Shown: positions 11,701 to 21,799, counted from the stretch's first letter. The stretch: 23,502 bases of DNA from Pelargonium cotyledonis (GCA_036897625.1 JAYMTA010000867.1:1-23502), one strand, 5' to 3'. Notes: generated by a model from the letters alone, not told the origin. Numbers and translations are program-made.

Positions 11701-14700
11701 TATGCACTTGGCTGTATCTGTGTTACAGTATAGCTGACGGCTAAGATATTGGAGTTTATTATCATAAACAAAAACGTGAGTTGTAGAGAAAAAATATAGA
11801 AAAAAGGGTAATTTTTAGATATGTTTTCACTTTTCACAAGAAAGAAGTTGTTGATTTTCTCCAACCTCGAGGAAGGTCCTGGAAATTTATTGAAAAGGAA
11901 ATAACAAGCACATATGCACTTGTCTGTATCTGTTACAGTATGACTTGCAAATCCAATACCAAATAACTTATAATAACGGAAGCTACTTACTTATCTCAGT
12001 CCTAAGAAATCCAGCCACTCAATCCAACAAATATTGAGATTTATCAGCAATATAGGCAACAAGCTGTATAATAATTAGATGAATTATTAACAAGATTTTA
12101 GGAGTTCAGAATTCTGCGTACATTATCAAATTCGACTGAGATATGAGAGTGTTCGCCCATAAACCAAACCTACAAAATTGATGATCCAGCTTCCATAAGT
12201 AATTTTATATATTGGATACCATCCTCGAGTTAATAAATGTTCAAATATAAAATATAATACAATGTATACTGTTATCAATCCAGCAGATGCAGAGAAATTA
12301 AGAAATACCATTGAAGAAAGGGCTTGCAGGCCAGCAGAACGTAGATGTCTTGCCCTTTCGTCATCTCCTGCTTCTTGAGCTAACTGACAAAGTTTTGGAA
12401 TAAAGCCTTCTAAGTTGAACATGTAAGTCCCATCACTCTGAAAAATTAGTTAAATAGCATATGTTCATAGCTGTCATTAAGAGATCACTAAGCACCAAAG
12501 TAAATTATGCTTGAAGCTGAGAATTCAGCATTTCGTTAACTAGATATGAACATCCAAAATAACCACCCCCCAACTAGACCAACCTGATTATTTACAAAGT
12601 CAAAGAGGGTAAGACATCCTATAATTCTTATTTCATCTTGCCGTGTTTGATCCAGTAGAGTGTGTATTGTGCTCAGTAAGCTACTAGCAAACAGAGGCCT
12701 GCAAAATCATTATTAATGAGGATGAGCAAGCATGTTGCAGGAAATTGGCATGATAATATAGCAAGACGTTAAAGAGTATTAAAAATTTAGAACTAAAGCA
12801 TCTGTGAGAGGAGTTGAACACCAGAAAGCAGCATACTAGGTCTAGAAGGTGCCACACAGGATAAGGAAGATAAGCATGCAAAGATGGTCCAAAAAACTTG
12901 ACTACCTTTCCAGATAACAATTATGATTTCAAGTTACATGCTGATAACAACACACTAATATAGTTCCACGAAGTTTCACTCTCACAACATGTCTTCCTAG
13001 ACTTGTAGCAAACATATCAATACCCCCACTAAAGTTTCACACTGAACATTACAGAGGTTTCACCATAAATATCCAAATACTAGATGGACTGTTGACTGTT
13101 ATAGGAAACTTTCATCACCCAAATCCCAAGTACAGCCATGTAAGAAAAATGTTCACCAAAAAGAAACTATTTCACAAAAACAGCGCAATTATCGTTCAAA
13201 ATTTAAGGAACATAAGAAACTACATTCTCCTATAGAAAATTGCTTTTGAATAATTGAATCTAGACAGATCAAAACCACAAGCATGTTTACATCTTGGGTT
13301 GTTGGTTTTGACCATGGTCACTGAATCTGGGAGCCAGATACAAGACTGGTCCAGGAAATTGGTCTATATAATGATACGGGGCGGTCCTTCAAATGTGCAT
13401 AAAACAATATGTTATGACAAATATGAAATTTGAGGGCATGTTTAAAAAAAGGCAGCAAAACAATCCTCAAACTAGAATCTGGTTACAAGTGTTGTGGCTA
13501 AGCCACAAACATTTTCCTCATAAATACACAAGGCCAGGCATGGATGGTCTGCCTTTGAACCATCCAAGGATATGGATGTAGTAAGGTGAAAGTAAGTAGG
13601 ATCATGATATCACCTAGTCCTAACTGCTAAACCAAAAAAAAAAAAAAATCTCCGAGAGATATATAGCAGACATGGAAAGCTGTTAGTTTGAGGATTATAC
13701 ATTTCAGGTTTTTTTACAGTCCAATTGTTGATTCAAGCATGTGTTTCCAGCAAGAATCTATAAATTATATCTTGGTTGCTTGATATATAATTTTTTTTCA
13801 CTGCAAGTATGCTGGTCAATGGTCATTTATCCTGCTTAGTACCAAATACTTCAAAAAATAAATAAAGAAAGAAAATCAATATAATATTATATGGAGAATG
13901 TCTTCAAAGTTCTGACTATTGGCTTGAACAAGAAAAGTGAACTGTTTAACGCCACACACACGGTCAGCAAAAGATGGCACAATCGCACAAATATAGCCTA
14001 AGAACATATATGAGGAAGTATAGTTAATTGGAGAAGAATGAACTTACATTTGATCCTTACAAGAATTTAGCAACTTCCTGTAAATACACATGACAATTTT
14101 TGCATATTTGAAATTCTCAAGTCTCAACTCCTTGTAACACCTTTGCTCTAGAGAACTTGTGATCTGCCATTAAATGATTAACTTCTATCAAACAGCGCAA
14201 GAATTTATGTGTGTCCATATCATACATGTTATGTTTATACCAACAATTTGAGGGGACACATTAACCAGGAATGAACACTTTCAACCAAGTTCTATAATAT
14301 AAAAAATAAAAATATGGCCTTAAATATCAATGATGGCCAAGGGTGAATGATCTGGAAAACATTTCAGACATTGCTTAGTATATAAAGGCTAATTTGTGGT
14401 GGGCAACATTGCACAACACCCCAATTGAACACAGTAACATAAGATTTCCATAAAACTGTGTATAATTTAAAAGGAAGAACTTACTATTCAAAAGGCTCAA
14501 AATGAGCTAATACCTTCGGGATACGCATGGGATTTCTAGCAGCATATTCACAAAGTTTCCCGATCTTCCGGTCATTTGGTTCTTCATTCTGTCAAAACTC
14601 AAAGATAAATCCCAAAAAATTATTAGAGAGGGGCAAATAAGAAACAAGCATTACATTAGTCATCTAAAATCAAAATATAACTAAAACAGACTTGAACAAA

Positions 14701-15912
14701 AAAATATTATTCATTTAAGATGTCTTGTGATTGCTTGGTGTAAATCATTTACCGAAAGCAGAGATAGAATAGTTAGTAGCAAAATTCCTAACTTCAGAAG
14801 CAAAATGAGTAAGCTTGCTTATACAGATAGAAGGACATGAAAACAGAATCTTCTTCAAACCTATATAGTAGCCAATTACTAAAGAAAAGCATTGGTTGCC
14901 TATAATTGGAATACAAGTTGCAAAGATGACATGCAACTTTGACTTATTTTATTCCAAAAGACCAGGAAATAGAAATGTTGAACTTCTAAATTGGCTTTAA
15001 TTTTTTATCATAAATTTATAAGGGATTGGATGCATGCAAGAATCGATAAACAGTGACAATTTCTTGAAAACAACCGCTGTAAAATTTATGTTCATTGTTT
15101 TACAAATCTACGTCAAAGGAGTGTTAGGTTTTAGTAACCAATCAAACTCAGCCATTATGTATGAGAAGTCTATATTAAGAAGAAAATGAGAAAAAGAAGA
15201 AGAGGGAAAATAAACAAAAGTTAAACCAAGTTCGTGCCAAACTAGTCCAACATATCTAAGCAAGTGCATTGACAAGTTATGGCATCTTCGAACTAAAAGC
15301 ACTTTGATATTAGCAGGTGGTAAGATCAAACTAATAGAGGAACTGAGATCACCTGTTTCATATTCTAGTACAAGTTAAAAGGAGGTAAGACATTTTCATA
15401 GGGTTCAACTAACTCGCAACAAATCATAACGTCGGCAATTATGTGATTATTTGCAGATTTAGTCCACTAACTAAAACTATTAGTAGATAAGTTGCAATGT
15501 CAAACGACGGGTTTAGAAAAGTAATTGACTTGTCAATGAATTAAGAACGAGATTATCAATAAATAAAAGCAGAAGTAGCATTTTTCAATCTCAACAAAGA
15601 TAACAACAATTCTTCAACAACATTTATTAATGATCACAAATTCACCTAAAAACATATGCATTGTCACAATATCACCATAGAAATGACTAGTCAAATGAAA
15701 CACAACAAATAAAAACTAATCAACCGAATTAAAAACTTAAAAATAATTTGCTTAAATCCCCAACTAACCTGGTCTTTAGGAAATATTTCAGACATGAGAT
15801 GCTTATACCTCTTCACCGGCTGCCGGGACCTGGGTCGCAACCCGGGACAAAAAATACAAAGATTCCCACATGCCGGAATAACTTGCCTCGAAATTACGCC
15901 AGAAATGCTCAT
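5756..15912 (-). CDS. EFR3: Plant EFR3-like ARM-repeat protein (PI4K-alpha complex membrane anchor), complete
   Basis: Coding exons on the minus strand: 15912-15769, 14588-14514, 14163-14048, 12698-12584, 12437-12309, 12169-12122, 11273-11077, 10668-10472, 10324-10032, 9807-9658, 9546-9151, 8432-8283, 7786-7711, 7272-7145, 6938-6747, 6640-6503, 6415-6293, 6200-5982, 5905-5756. They join without frame conflict into about 1011 residues, the usual size for plant EFR3 (EFOP) proteins. The N-terminus has Cys15, Cys19 and Cys22 followed by the basic run RPRSRQPVKRYK, a likely palmitoylation and lipid-binding anchor. Family landmarks follow: EPNDRKIGKLCEYA, MFNLEGFIPKLCQLAQE, KHLDHKN, AFPEALFHQLL, GAHRIFSVVLVPSSVCP, RLSSRQISLLLSSIWAQS, PLPPSRRRSL and the C-terminus PYDHFLKAAGC. 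Established role: EFR3 tethers PI4K-alpha to the plasma membrane for PI4P synthesis. All introns are GT-AG except a GC-AG intron at 9657-9547. Arabidopsis At2g41830 is the likely ortholog. Confidence 0.95.
8745..8921 (+). mobile_element. tRNA-derived SINE in an EFR3 intron, antisense to the gene
   Basis: A tRNA-like head carries a pol III A box (TGGGCCAAGTGG, 8749-8760) and a B box (GAGTTCGAGCC, 8792-8802) at tRNA-like spacing. A tRNA-unrelated body of about 105 bp follows, ending in a run of 12 A at 8910-8921. This is standard plant SINE structure. I could not find a convincing target-site duplication, so the 5' end is approximate. It lies in intron 9150-8433 of EFR3 in opposite orientation. 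The host gene is intact, so the insertion appears to be tolerated. Confidence 0.72.
9547..9657 (-). other. GC-AG intron of EFR3 (111 nt)
   Basis: Reading the minus strand, the exon ends AATAAG and the intron starts GCAAGT; the intron ends CCCTTAG before GCATTCCCTGAG. Only this junction preserves the conserved protein YQNK-AFPEALFHQ. The nearby GT (GTAGCT, 4 nt further in) shifts the frame into an early stop. AG|GCAAGT is the known consensus of functional GC-AG introns. Confidence 0.85.
10770..11031. mobile_element. Stowaway-type MITE (Tc1/mariner) in an EFR3 intron
   Basis: The element is 262 bp, flanked by TA on both sides (10768-10769 and 11032-11033). Its terminal inverted repeats are perfect for 31 bp and start with the Stowaway hallmark CTCCCTCCGTCCC. 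It has no coding capacity. It sits in intron 11076-10669 of EFR3, 43 nt inside the 5' splice site; without it the intron would be about 144 nt. The perfect terminal repeats suggest a fairly recent insertion. An extra inner copy of the right terminal repeat and a small minisatellite lie inside it. Confidence 0.93.
10866..10912 (+). repeat. Minisatellite inside the MITE, CCCATGTGCA x4
   Basis: Four copies of CCCATGTGCA occur at 10866-10875, 10877-10886, 10887-10896 and 10903-10912, the last after a 6-base spacer. All lie in the left half of the Stowaway element. Confidence 0.85.
11541..11582 (+). promoter_or_regulatory. snRNA-promoter-like USE plus TATA motif, probably a repeat remnant
   Basis: GTCCCACATTG (11542-11552) matches the plant snRNA upstream element RTCCCACATCG at 10 of 11 positions. 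A TATATAAA box starts at 11575, 22 nt after it, near the spacing of pol III snRNA promoters. The DNA downstream (from about 11600) does not look like U6, U3 or another snRNA I know. The same combination also occurs in dispersed plant repeats, so this may be a fragment of one. It lies in EFR3 intron 12121-11274, antisense to the gene. Confidence 0.3.
11691..11944. repeat. Pair of direct repeats about 43 bp long in an EFR3 intron
   Basis: The segment 11691-11735 (AACAAGCAGATATGCACTTG...) recurs at 11903-11944 (AACAAGCACATATGCACTTG...). Both continue with CTGTATCTG and TTACAGTAT and differ by a few substitutions and a 2-3 base gap. They enclose about 167 bp of AT-rich DNA. This looks like a local duplication; it lacks the hallmarks of a known element. 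Confidence 0.65.
12699..14047 (-). other. Long EFR3 intron, no gene seen
   Basis: This 1.35-kb intron separates the exons encoding KDQ and MPLFASS. It contains an A15 tract (13634-13648) and a short palindrome TTGTGGCTAAGCCACAA (13492-13508). I see no coding exon, RNA gene or clear element in it. Confidence 0.7.
14589..15768 (-). other. EFR3 intron 1 of the coding region, no gene seen
   Basis: This 1.2-kb AT-rich intron runs between the first coding exon and the NEEPNDRKIGK exon. I see no element or open reading frame worth calling. Confidence 0.7.
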
Positions 15913-16261
15913 ATTACAATATGTGTAGCCTAATTATAACTATAAAACTCCTATTTCCTTCTTCTCTTTAGAATGTTAACTTTCTTTCCCTTCTGAAGCA
16001 ATCGGTGCCTGAAAAATCCAGCGCCGAGAAGGGAAAGAAAGGAATCAAACTAACTTCTAACCTCTCTCAAAATGCAAACACCACCATGTGCGATTAACAA
16101 AAACCACGAAAATTTACTAAAACTCCTAATCAAAATCAAAAAACCAAAATAATTATTAATTAATAATCACCGATCAACCCACTCTGATTGTGAAAACAAT
16201 AAAAATTGGGCAGAAATCGGGGGAAGAAAATTGGAAATGAGATTTGTAAAAATAATTAGAC

Positions 16262-16355
16262 CTGAAAGAGCTGGGCGGAGCTACGCAGGAATGTACCAGA
16301 TTTTCAGCATTTTCCACCGCTAAATTATGAGCAGCTCTCTCTCTCTCTCTTTCAA
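16262..16355 (-). other. EFR3 5'-leader exon
   Basis: A good donor, CTTTCAG|GTCTAATT on the minus strand, ends this exon at 16262. The leader intron would run to an acceptor near 15930 (ATAATTAG|G), 17 nt upstream of the EFR3 start codon. The upstream limit is set only by a TATA box at 16387-16393 and is approximate. The leader carries a (GA)8 run. Confidence 0.55.
16335..16350. repeat. (CT)8 / (GA)8 microsatellite in the EFR3 leader
   Basis: Eight uninterrupted CT units on the plus strand read as GA in the EFR3 transcript. GA tracts near plant transcription starts are common and can bind BPC-type GAGA factors; whether this one does is unknown. Confidence 0.8.
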
Positions 16356-16386
16356 AAATGTATCTATGAAAATTTTCATTTTATAC

Positions 16387-16393
16387 TTATATA
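16387..16393 (-). promoter_or_regulatory. Candidate TATA box of EFR3
   Basis: TATATAA is read on the minus strand, about 30 nt upstream of the inferred transcription start and about 125 nt upstream of the leader donor. The flanking DNA is AT-rich, so chance occurrence is possible. Confidence 0.45.
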
Positions 16394-16482
16394 TTTTCGT
16401 CCGGCGCCTGCATTGAAATTTTCCACATATTTCGACGATGACTTGTGGGACCCGACAATCATCAAGACTGTGCAGTGACGAT

Positions 16483-16518
16483 AGATCTGGGCCGTTGATC
16501 ACACGATCAGAGATCTGG
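16483..16518. promoter_or_regulatory. Candidate EFR3 upstream element: site II motif inside a near-symmetric block
   Basis: AGATCTGG occurs at 16483-16490 and 16511-16518. Between them lie TGGGCC (a site II/TCP-type motif, typical of housekeeping plant promoters) and the palindrome TGATCACACGATCA (16496-16509). The block is about 100 bp upstream of the EFR3 TATA candidate. Function is inferred from motif and position only. Confidence 0.4.
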
Positions 16519-16604
16519 CTTTGTCTGTTTTCGTTTCGCGCGTTACAACGTGCTGTCTTGACAGTTATTTTCTGGTGCTGTGGACCCTTCTGAGATTAGT
16601 AAAT

Positions 16605-16614
16605 ACGACGTCGT
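16605..16614. promoter_or_regulatory. ACGACGTCGT palindrome, bZIP-type ACGT core
   Basis: A perfect 10-bp palindrome centred on GACGTC, a C-box type bZIP binding core, lies about 220 bp upstream of the EFR3 TATA candidate. It is the only such site I noticed in this intergenic region. Confidence 0.4.
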
Positions 16615-16619
16615 TTCTT

Positions 16620-17506
16620 TCATGGAGAGAACGCGAAGAGAGATTTTGTGTCAACACTCAGAGCGAGTCAATCAATTATTTCATTAAACTTTTTCTTTTT
16701 TTTGAATATGATTTGAACATTTGAATCTTATGTTTTGAAATAAGACGTATATACCACGAATGAGAGAACACTATTAAAAAGAACACAAAGCGCGTGCTCC
16801 AAATTTCATCTTAAGTGTGAGAATAAACATCTTTGCTAAGTAAAATGGAAACTGATAAACAAGCTAGAGAAAGAATTTGAAGAATGTGGTCAATGTTTAA
16901 TAAGCATTTCATGAAACCTCTTGACTACAATTCTTCAAATGATTGTGTTGGGATTTGCACTCAATACTTTCCATTTCTTCAAGAAAAATCATTCATGATT
17001 TTTTTATTAGTATTATACTCACACGCGACAAATATCATGTACTGCACTGCCAATAAGGTTGTGATTCATGAATAAATTAAAACGAGACAAAGAGCAAAAC
17101 AGTCTTTAACAACATGCCAAATGTAGCTATACAAGTGTTTGACACTAGAGTTTTGACCAACTTGTTTTATTACATCATTTTTAATTGACACATAATTTTT
17201 CAAACATAAGAATTATATGGAGCCATTGGACTGACCTTTGTGCTGTAGTTGTAACTAAAATGATCAAGAACTAAGACAAATTTGGTGTGTAATAATCATG
17301 AAACAACCTGGTATCATCAATATTTGATTACACTATGCACTTGCTCTTTGATGTGTGTTAACACTTGGAAACGTATCTGAAACCTCAAATGTGACTTGAA
17401 TTTGCAACAGCCTTAAAACACTAGCTATACTCATCCACTTCACCTTATCCTATAAGACTGGAAAATCAAAAGAACGGATCCCATAATGTTTTCAACAGTA
17501 TGTATA
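16620..17506. other. Intergenic region between EFR3 promoter and SAP 3' end
   Basis: AT-rich DNA with no supported gene. The right part (about 17290-17506) is probably the 3' UTR of the SAP gene read leftward. Open frames here are short and lack family resemblance or splice context. Confidence 0.65.
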
Positions 17507-19432
17507 CTAAGCTTTTGAAGCACCACTATGATCTCTCTCAACATGCTCCACAAGGGCCACAGCATCACAAAATCCTATACTACACCTCGGGCATCGGCAG
17601 ACAACCGGCAAATTCCTAACACCAGTTAAATTACGAGTCCTCTCGTGGGTCTTTTCCACGTGGTCGATCAAGCTTGTAACAGAAGAGAACTTGGCGTGAC
17701 ACTGTGGGCACTGTTCTTGTAGCCCGCCTTGACTTCCACTTCCACCATTGATGCCCCGTCCCATCTGCAAAGCTTGGCTGAATTCACTGCTCAACTTTGT
17801 CATGCTTGCTTCAGCTTTAGCTCTAACACTTGAAGCCGCATTTAGTAGGTTTGTACTCCACCTAGATGAAGATGCAGCAGGAACTTCATTGGGTTTTGGA
17901 TCTTTTGTACTAATGCTCAAGAGACTCCTGAATGGGAAACCAGTCACCAGTTTCTTAGGTCCTTGACATTTGTGGTCAAGTCCAAACCTATGCTTCAAGC
18001 AATGGTCTAGAGTGCAGTCCCTGCACTTGATTGTGTTTGAAAAGGTTAGCATCTCCCTGCATCCAGGTACGGGGCATTTTCTCTTTTTGGTGACTTTCTC
18101 GTAATTTGATGGATCACATTCAATATTTACATGCAACTCCCAAGTAATATTTGGGTCTTCATCTGGACTAAGACAAACTCCTTCAGCACAAAGTGGGCAG
18201 ATCACAACAGTAACACCTTCATAGTTGGCTTTTGGACAGTTGTGTTTAATGTAGCTTCTGTGCTCCAAACAGAATATCTGGAAGAAATTGGAAAATATCA
18301 CAAAAAATTTCATAATATATTCAGAGAGCAAGGGGAAGAGTACTCAATAGAATGACGATTCACAATGAAAAAGATTGAACATTTAGCATTCCACTGTACT
18401 ACAGAACAATTTAACCAAAAGGTTATGTGAACTTTATGTTCAAAATAGGACTGAAAGATACAAATTTACAAGAAACCTATAGCTAGCCTAGTCAAGGAAC
18501 ATTGGCATTATTGAGCAACACGGATTGATTTGACAATCTATAATATGGTCTAAGCCTCTACATACGCTAAAATGAAGAAACAAGGATCACCAGAAGCACA
18601 GTGAACCAGCCCTTTTGACAAAATAGATTGCATTCAGTTCAACATTCTTAGACAATGTTACACTCTCCATATTCAAAATAATAAATATTATCAACCTCCG
18701 AGTTTTGTAACGACAATCTGGTAAGAAATATGTATCATGCTCGCAGTAAATTAAGTTGTGCTTCCAATGGAGAAAACCTATTGGATAAGGATGGACTGGC
18801 AAGCAACCTACTAAATTGAGTACTAATAAGTAAAGAGCCTCAGTAGATGACCAGAGCATATATACATGCTAGTCGAAAAGGATAACACACACAGAAACTT
18901 AGTGAATCCATATTTCCTTAATTTTGGGAAAACCCATCCTCACAAAGATACCAAACCATTAGACAAGAGACCCCAATTGCTATACACAAAGCAACAAAGC
19001 AGCTGAGTGCATAAATCAAGATACTGGAAGCATACATAAGTTAGAAACAAGCAAGTTTCCTAAAATAAACTGAGAACAAGACAAAGACTTAGGACTCACA
19101 CATACATTGTCAGCTCAAATAATCAAGCATAAGCTCCTTATAGCGACTACTGGGTTCTCTCCAAATCAAAAGATACAAAAAAACCCATTAATCCAAATCA
19201 TCCAAAAAAGATCTGATTTCTCCATTGTCTCAGTTACTCAAAGCAAACAAAAACAAAAATAAAGCAGAGACTGAGATAACAATGCGAATTAGCAAAGTAT
19301 GAATTTTGATACACACAAAGAAAATAAACAGTCCTGGCGGCAAGTATTGCAACTGAAGGGAAAGAAATCAATCTGCTTGCAATCATCAACAGTGCAGTGC
19401 TTACCCAGATCGGGAAATTGTGGAGTTCCCAT
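17507..19432 (-). CDS. SAP11: AN1/C2H2 zinc-finger stress-associated protein, SAP11/SAP16 type
   Basis: Two coding exons: 19432-19334 (33 codons, MGTPQFPDLGKHC...) and 18277-17507 (256 codons plus stop), giving 289 residues; AtSAP11 and AtSAP16 are similar in size. The first AN1 finger uses Cys13, Cys18, Cys28, Cys31, Cys36, His39, His45 and Cys47. The second spans 101-137 (Cys101, Cys106, Cys118, Cys121, Cys126, His129, His135, Cys137). A Ser-rich linker follows, then two C2H2 fingers at 223-244 and 262-283. SAPs are linked to abiotic stress responses and ubiquitin-related functions; the exact partner is unknown. The start fits the strongly conserved MGTP(E/Q)FPDLGKHC beginning. Oddity: the expected donor after CRQ reads CAG|GACTGT, not GT. 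The only phase-compatible GT lies 21 nt further (exon end 19313) and would add seven residues inside the first AN1 finger. Confidence 0.93.
18278..19333 (-). other. SAP intron, no gene seen
   Basis: This single intron of about 1.06 kb interrupts the first AN1 finger. Its acceptor is TTTCTTCCAG|ATATTC; its donor is non-canonical (GA) or displaced by 21 nt. I see no element or RNA gene inside. Confidence 0.7.
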
Positions 19433-19650
19433 GGAAACCCAATTCCGAGAATCGAAATTTGAATGAGTGATTAAAAATATGAACAGAAGAAGAAGAGGAA
19501 GAGGAATAAATAAAAGGTGGGTTTTGCGAATCCGCGTAAGGAAAGTAGAGTGGGTGAGAGAAGAGGAGTCTGTGAGGGTTGAGAGCACCGCCGCTGGCCA
19601 CTCCGTCCCGGTTGGTTCCTTCTTGCAGTGCAGGCCCTCGGTTTCCTTGT

Positions 19651-19656
19651 TTTATA
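19651..19656 (-). promoter_or_regulatory. Candidate TATA box of the SAP gene
   Basis: GTATAAAAC on the minus strand lies about 220 nt upstream of the SAP start codon, predicting a leader of about 190 nt. The leader is pyrimidine-rich on the coding strand (a CTTCCTCTTCTTCTTC-like stretch at 19483-19503) and contains no upstream ATG in the SAP frame. Confidence 0.5.
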
Positions 19657-19680
19657 CGTATAATAAATAGAGCAATTGTT

Positions 19681-19698
19681 TATATATATATATATATA
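19681..19698. repeat. (TA)9 microsatellite upstream of SAP
   Basis: Nine TA units lie just upstream of the SAP TATA candidate. Length is likely to vary between individuals. Confidence 0.85.
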
Positions 19699-19827
19699 CG
19701 CCTAATTTTTACCATCTACGCTTCGGTTTTGTAATACGCCACGCGAGGGCGGGAGATATTTGGCAAATCCGTAAAAACTTGACTCAACGTTCAACTCTAT
19801 TCCGTTTGCTCTAGGAATATATCACTC

Positions 19828-20235
19828 GTGTTCGGGTCGTTTTAAAATTTTAGTGTTCGGTTAAATAGGTGTGTCTGAACTTGACCTGTTATTTAACGGG
19901 CTGGAAAACATGACATGATACGGTAATACGGTTAATTGATTGAATTTAAAATTATATGATCTGATACATCTTGATATATTTGTCTTGTTTAACTTATATG
20001 AGTCATTTTTTAAAATGGTACGTGTGAAAATTTACATTTTTGTTCTTAAAAATTTGGGTTAAAAAACGGGTTATGCAACTTGTTTAATTAAACAAATTAG
20101 ACAGATTCAACACGAAGATAAACAATTATTAAATGAGTTGAATTAGTCAACGAGAACCTGATTATGTTGAACTCAAACGAATACTTAAAATCGTCACATG
20201 TTCTGTTACGGGTCATGACCCGAATTCTGAAGTCT
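19828..20235. repeat. Degenerate dispersed repeat with GGGTCGT / GACCCG motifs
   Basis: The segment begins near GTGTTCGGGTCGTTTTAAA and ends near GGGTCATGACCCGAA. Between are TTATTTAACGGGCTGG and TAATACGGTTAATTGATTG. I recognise this vocabulary from a repeat scattered through many eudicot genomes, but I cannot assign the family from one decayed copy. No coding region is seen. Boundaries are approximate. Confidence 0.45.
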
Positions 20236-21799
20236 TATTTTGGTGTCACAATGAATTTCATCTAACTTGAGTCAAAGGAATTATTAATTAATTAAAATTA
20301 AGCTAAATGGATTATATTATAAAAAAAAATTAATAAAAACATAAAACAACTCACACTCAACTGAACGACATTCACGACTTCCACTCAACTTTAAGCTTTT
20401 TATTTTATCAAATAAAAAGTATGAAAAATTAGTGAGCACTTTGGTATAAATTGTTGTAAAAGCAATTACTTTCCTACGCAAAAGATGATTGGAGAATATT
20501 GTTTCCACATGAGACACAAGACTCAATTTTCGAATCTTACAATTTAAGATCAACACAAATTCACATTTTATGTATGTTTGAAAACCATTTTTTTTTTATA
20601 AATTATTTGTTTCTTAAAAAAAAAAAAAAAAAGAAGTTGATACACAACAAGAACAATGGATGGTTGAGGTAAAAGGAATGTACAAAATTGCAACGGCAAG
20701 ATGTTTGATAGGGGGATAATTTTCATTCTTCTCTCAATAACCGTTCTTCAATCTCTTTTAATGTTTTAAATATCTAACAACATAAACAATACAAATATAA
20801 ATGTAAGATTTGGTTGGTTATGAATATCTTTTATGTTTATATTCACAAAAGAGATTTGATAAATTAATTTTCAAAAATAAAATTCAGTTGTGGTTGTTCA
20901 TTGATATCTCAAAATATTGAGAACATCATGTGTGCTAGAGTTGTGAGAACCATAGAAGAAACAAGCCTCAATTTGTCCAATAGTTAATGTCAATACATTT
21001 GTGGTTATATGAAGTTAATACAAATAGTAATGTAGGAGACAGAACAAAATATTCGTAATGGTTCAAGATAAAAGTTAAAAAGGTTGACCGCTTGAAAATT
21101 ATAAATACTGAGTTCAAATTGATTTTTGCATATTGGGTCAACCTGATTAGAAGACACAGTCAATACTTCTAGTTTTCAAGTAGAGTTGCCTAGCAAGCAG
21201 TAAGTGACTTTGTTTCATTACATTAACTCATTCCATTAATAGGAGTTAGAAACTTCGAATATGAAAGTTAGGTTACAAAGCTATGTAACAGCAAAATACT
21301 AACCTAAGCCTAGATTCAATATATCCCATAATGACCATTTACAGAGTGAGTTGTAGCTCATACATCACTTAGTGCAGAATTCAAGTATTCCAATTTGCAA
21401 AGCCCCATCACAAATGAAGATATCAACTTGTACAAATGAATTGAAGAAACAAAGTTTGTTACCAAAGACGAGCCACAACTTATAGAATCAATGACAAACT
21501 GTACAGCATAAATACCTAAAAACTAGCAAAAACAATGAAGATGAACGACTTTAAAACACAATGGGGATATATAAAACTCAATGGCAAAACGAAATAATTG
21601 TAAATCAAAACTGCTTTGAAATTCAATCACCACCATCCACTAGTAGCACAAGATGAACATATAATCAAAATTTAAATCCGTTGAATAGAACCTCCTAAAA
21701 CTGTTTGAACATATCCCATAAAAGGAAATAAATGTCTCAAAGAAATACCACCAAAAGCAATAACTGGTAACAACCTATATGAGTCCTGTTTGGGTATGC
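20236..21799. other. AT-rich intergenic region between SAP promoter and RPS2 3' end
   Basis: No supported gene. It contains a T10 run (20588-20597) and an A17 run (20616-20632). The part nearest RPS2 (from about 21500) is probably RPS2 3' UTR and downstream DNA. I saw no tRNA-like boxes or terminal inverted repeats. Confidence 0.65.

Noticed and set aside
13492-13508. Palindrome TTGTGGCTAAGCCACAA as a regulatory or element end
   Set aside because: Short and isolated, with no partner copy nearby; it can arise by chance in an intron of this size.
16884-17075. Small protein gene in the EFR3-SAP intergenic region
   Set aside because: A 63-codon open frame in AT-rich DNA with no recognisable domain, splice context or neighbouring promoter.
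17748-17966. Open frame on the + strand opposite the SAP gene, and similar frames opposite RPS2 and EFR3 exons
   Set aside because: They are antisense shadows of well-supported coding exons.
19401-19601. Long open frames in the SAP leader, one in frame with the SAP start and containing a hydrophobic stretch
   Set aside because: They would have to begin at GTG; no ATG lies upstream in the SAP frame before a stop near 19652. An N-terminally extended or membrane-anchored SAP is not supported.
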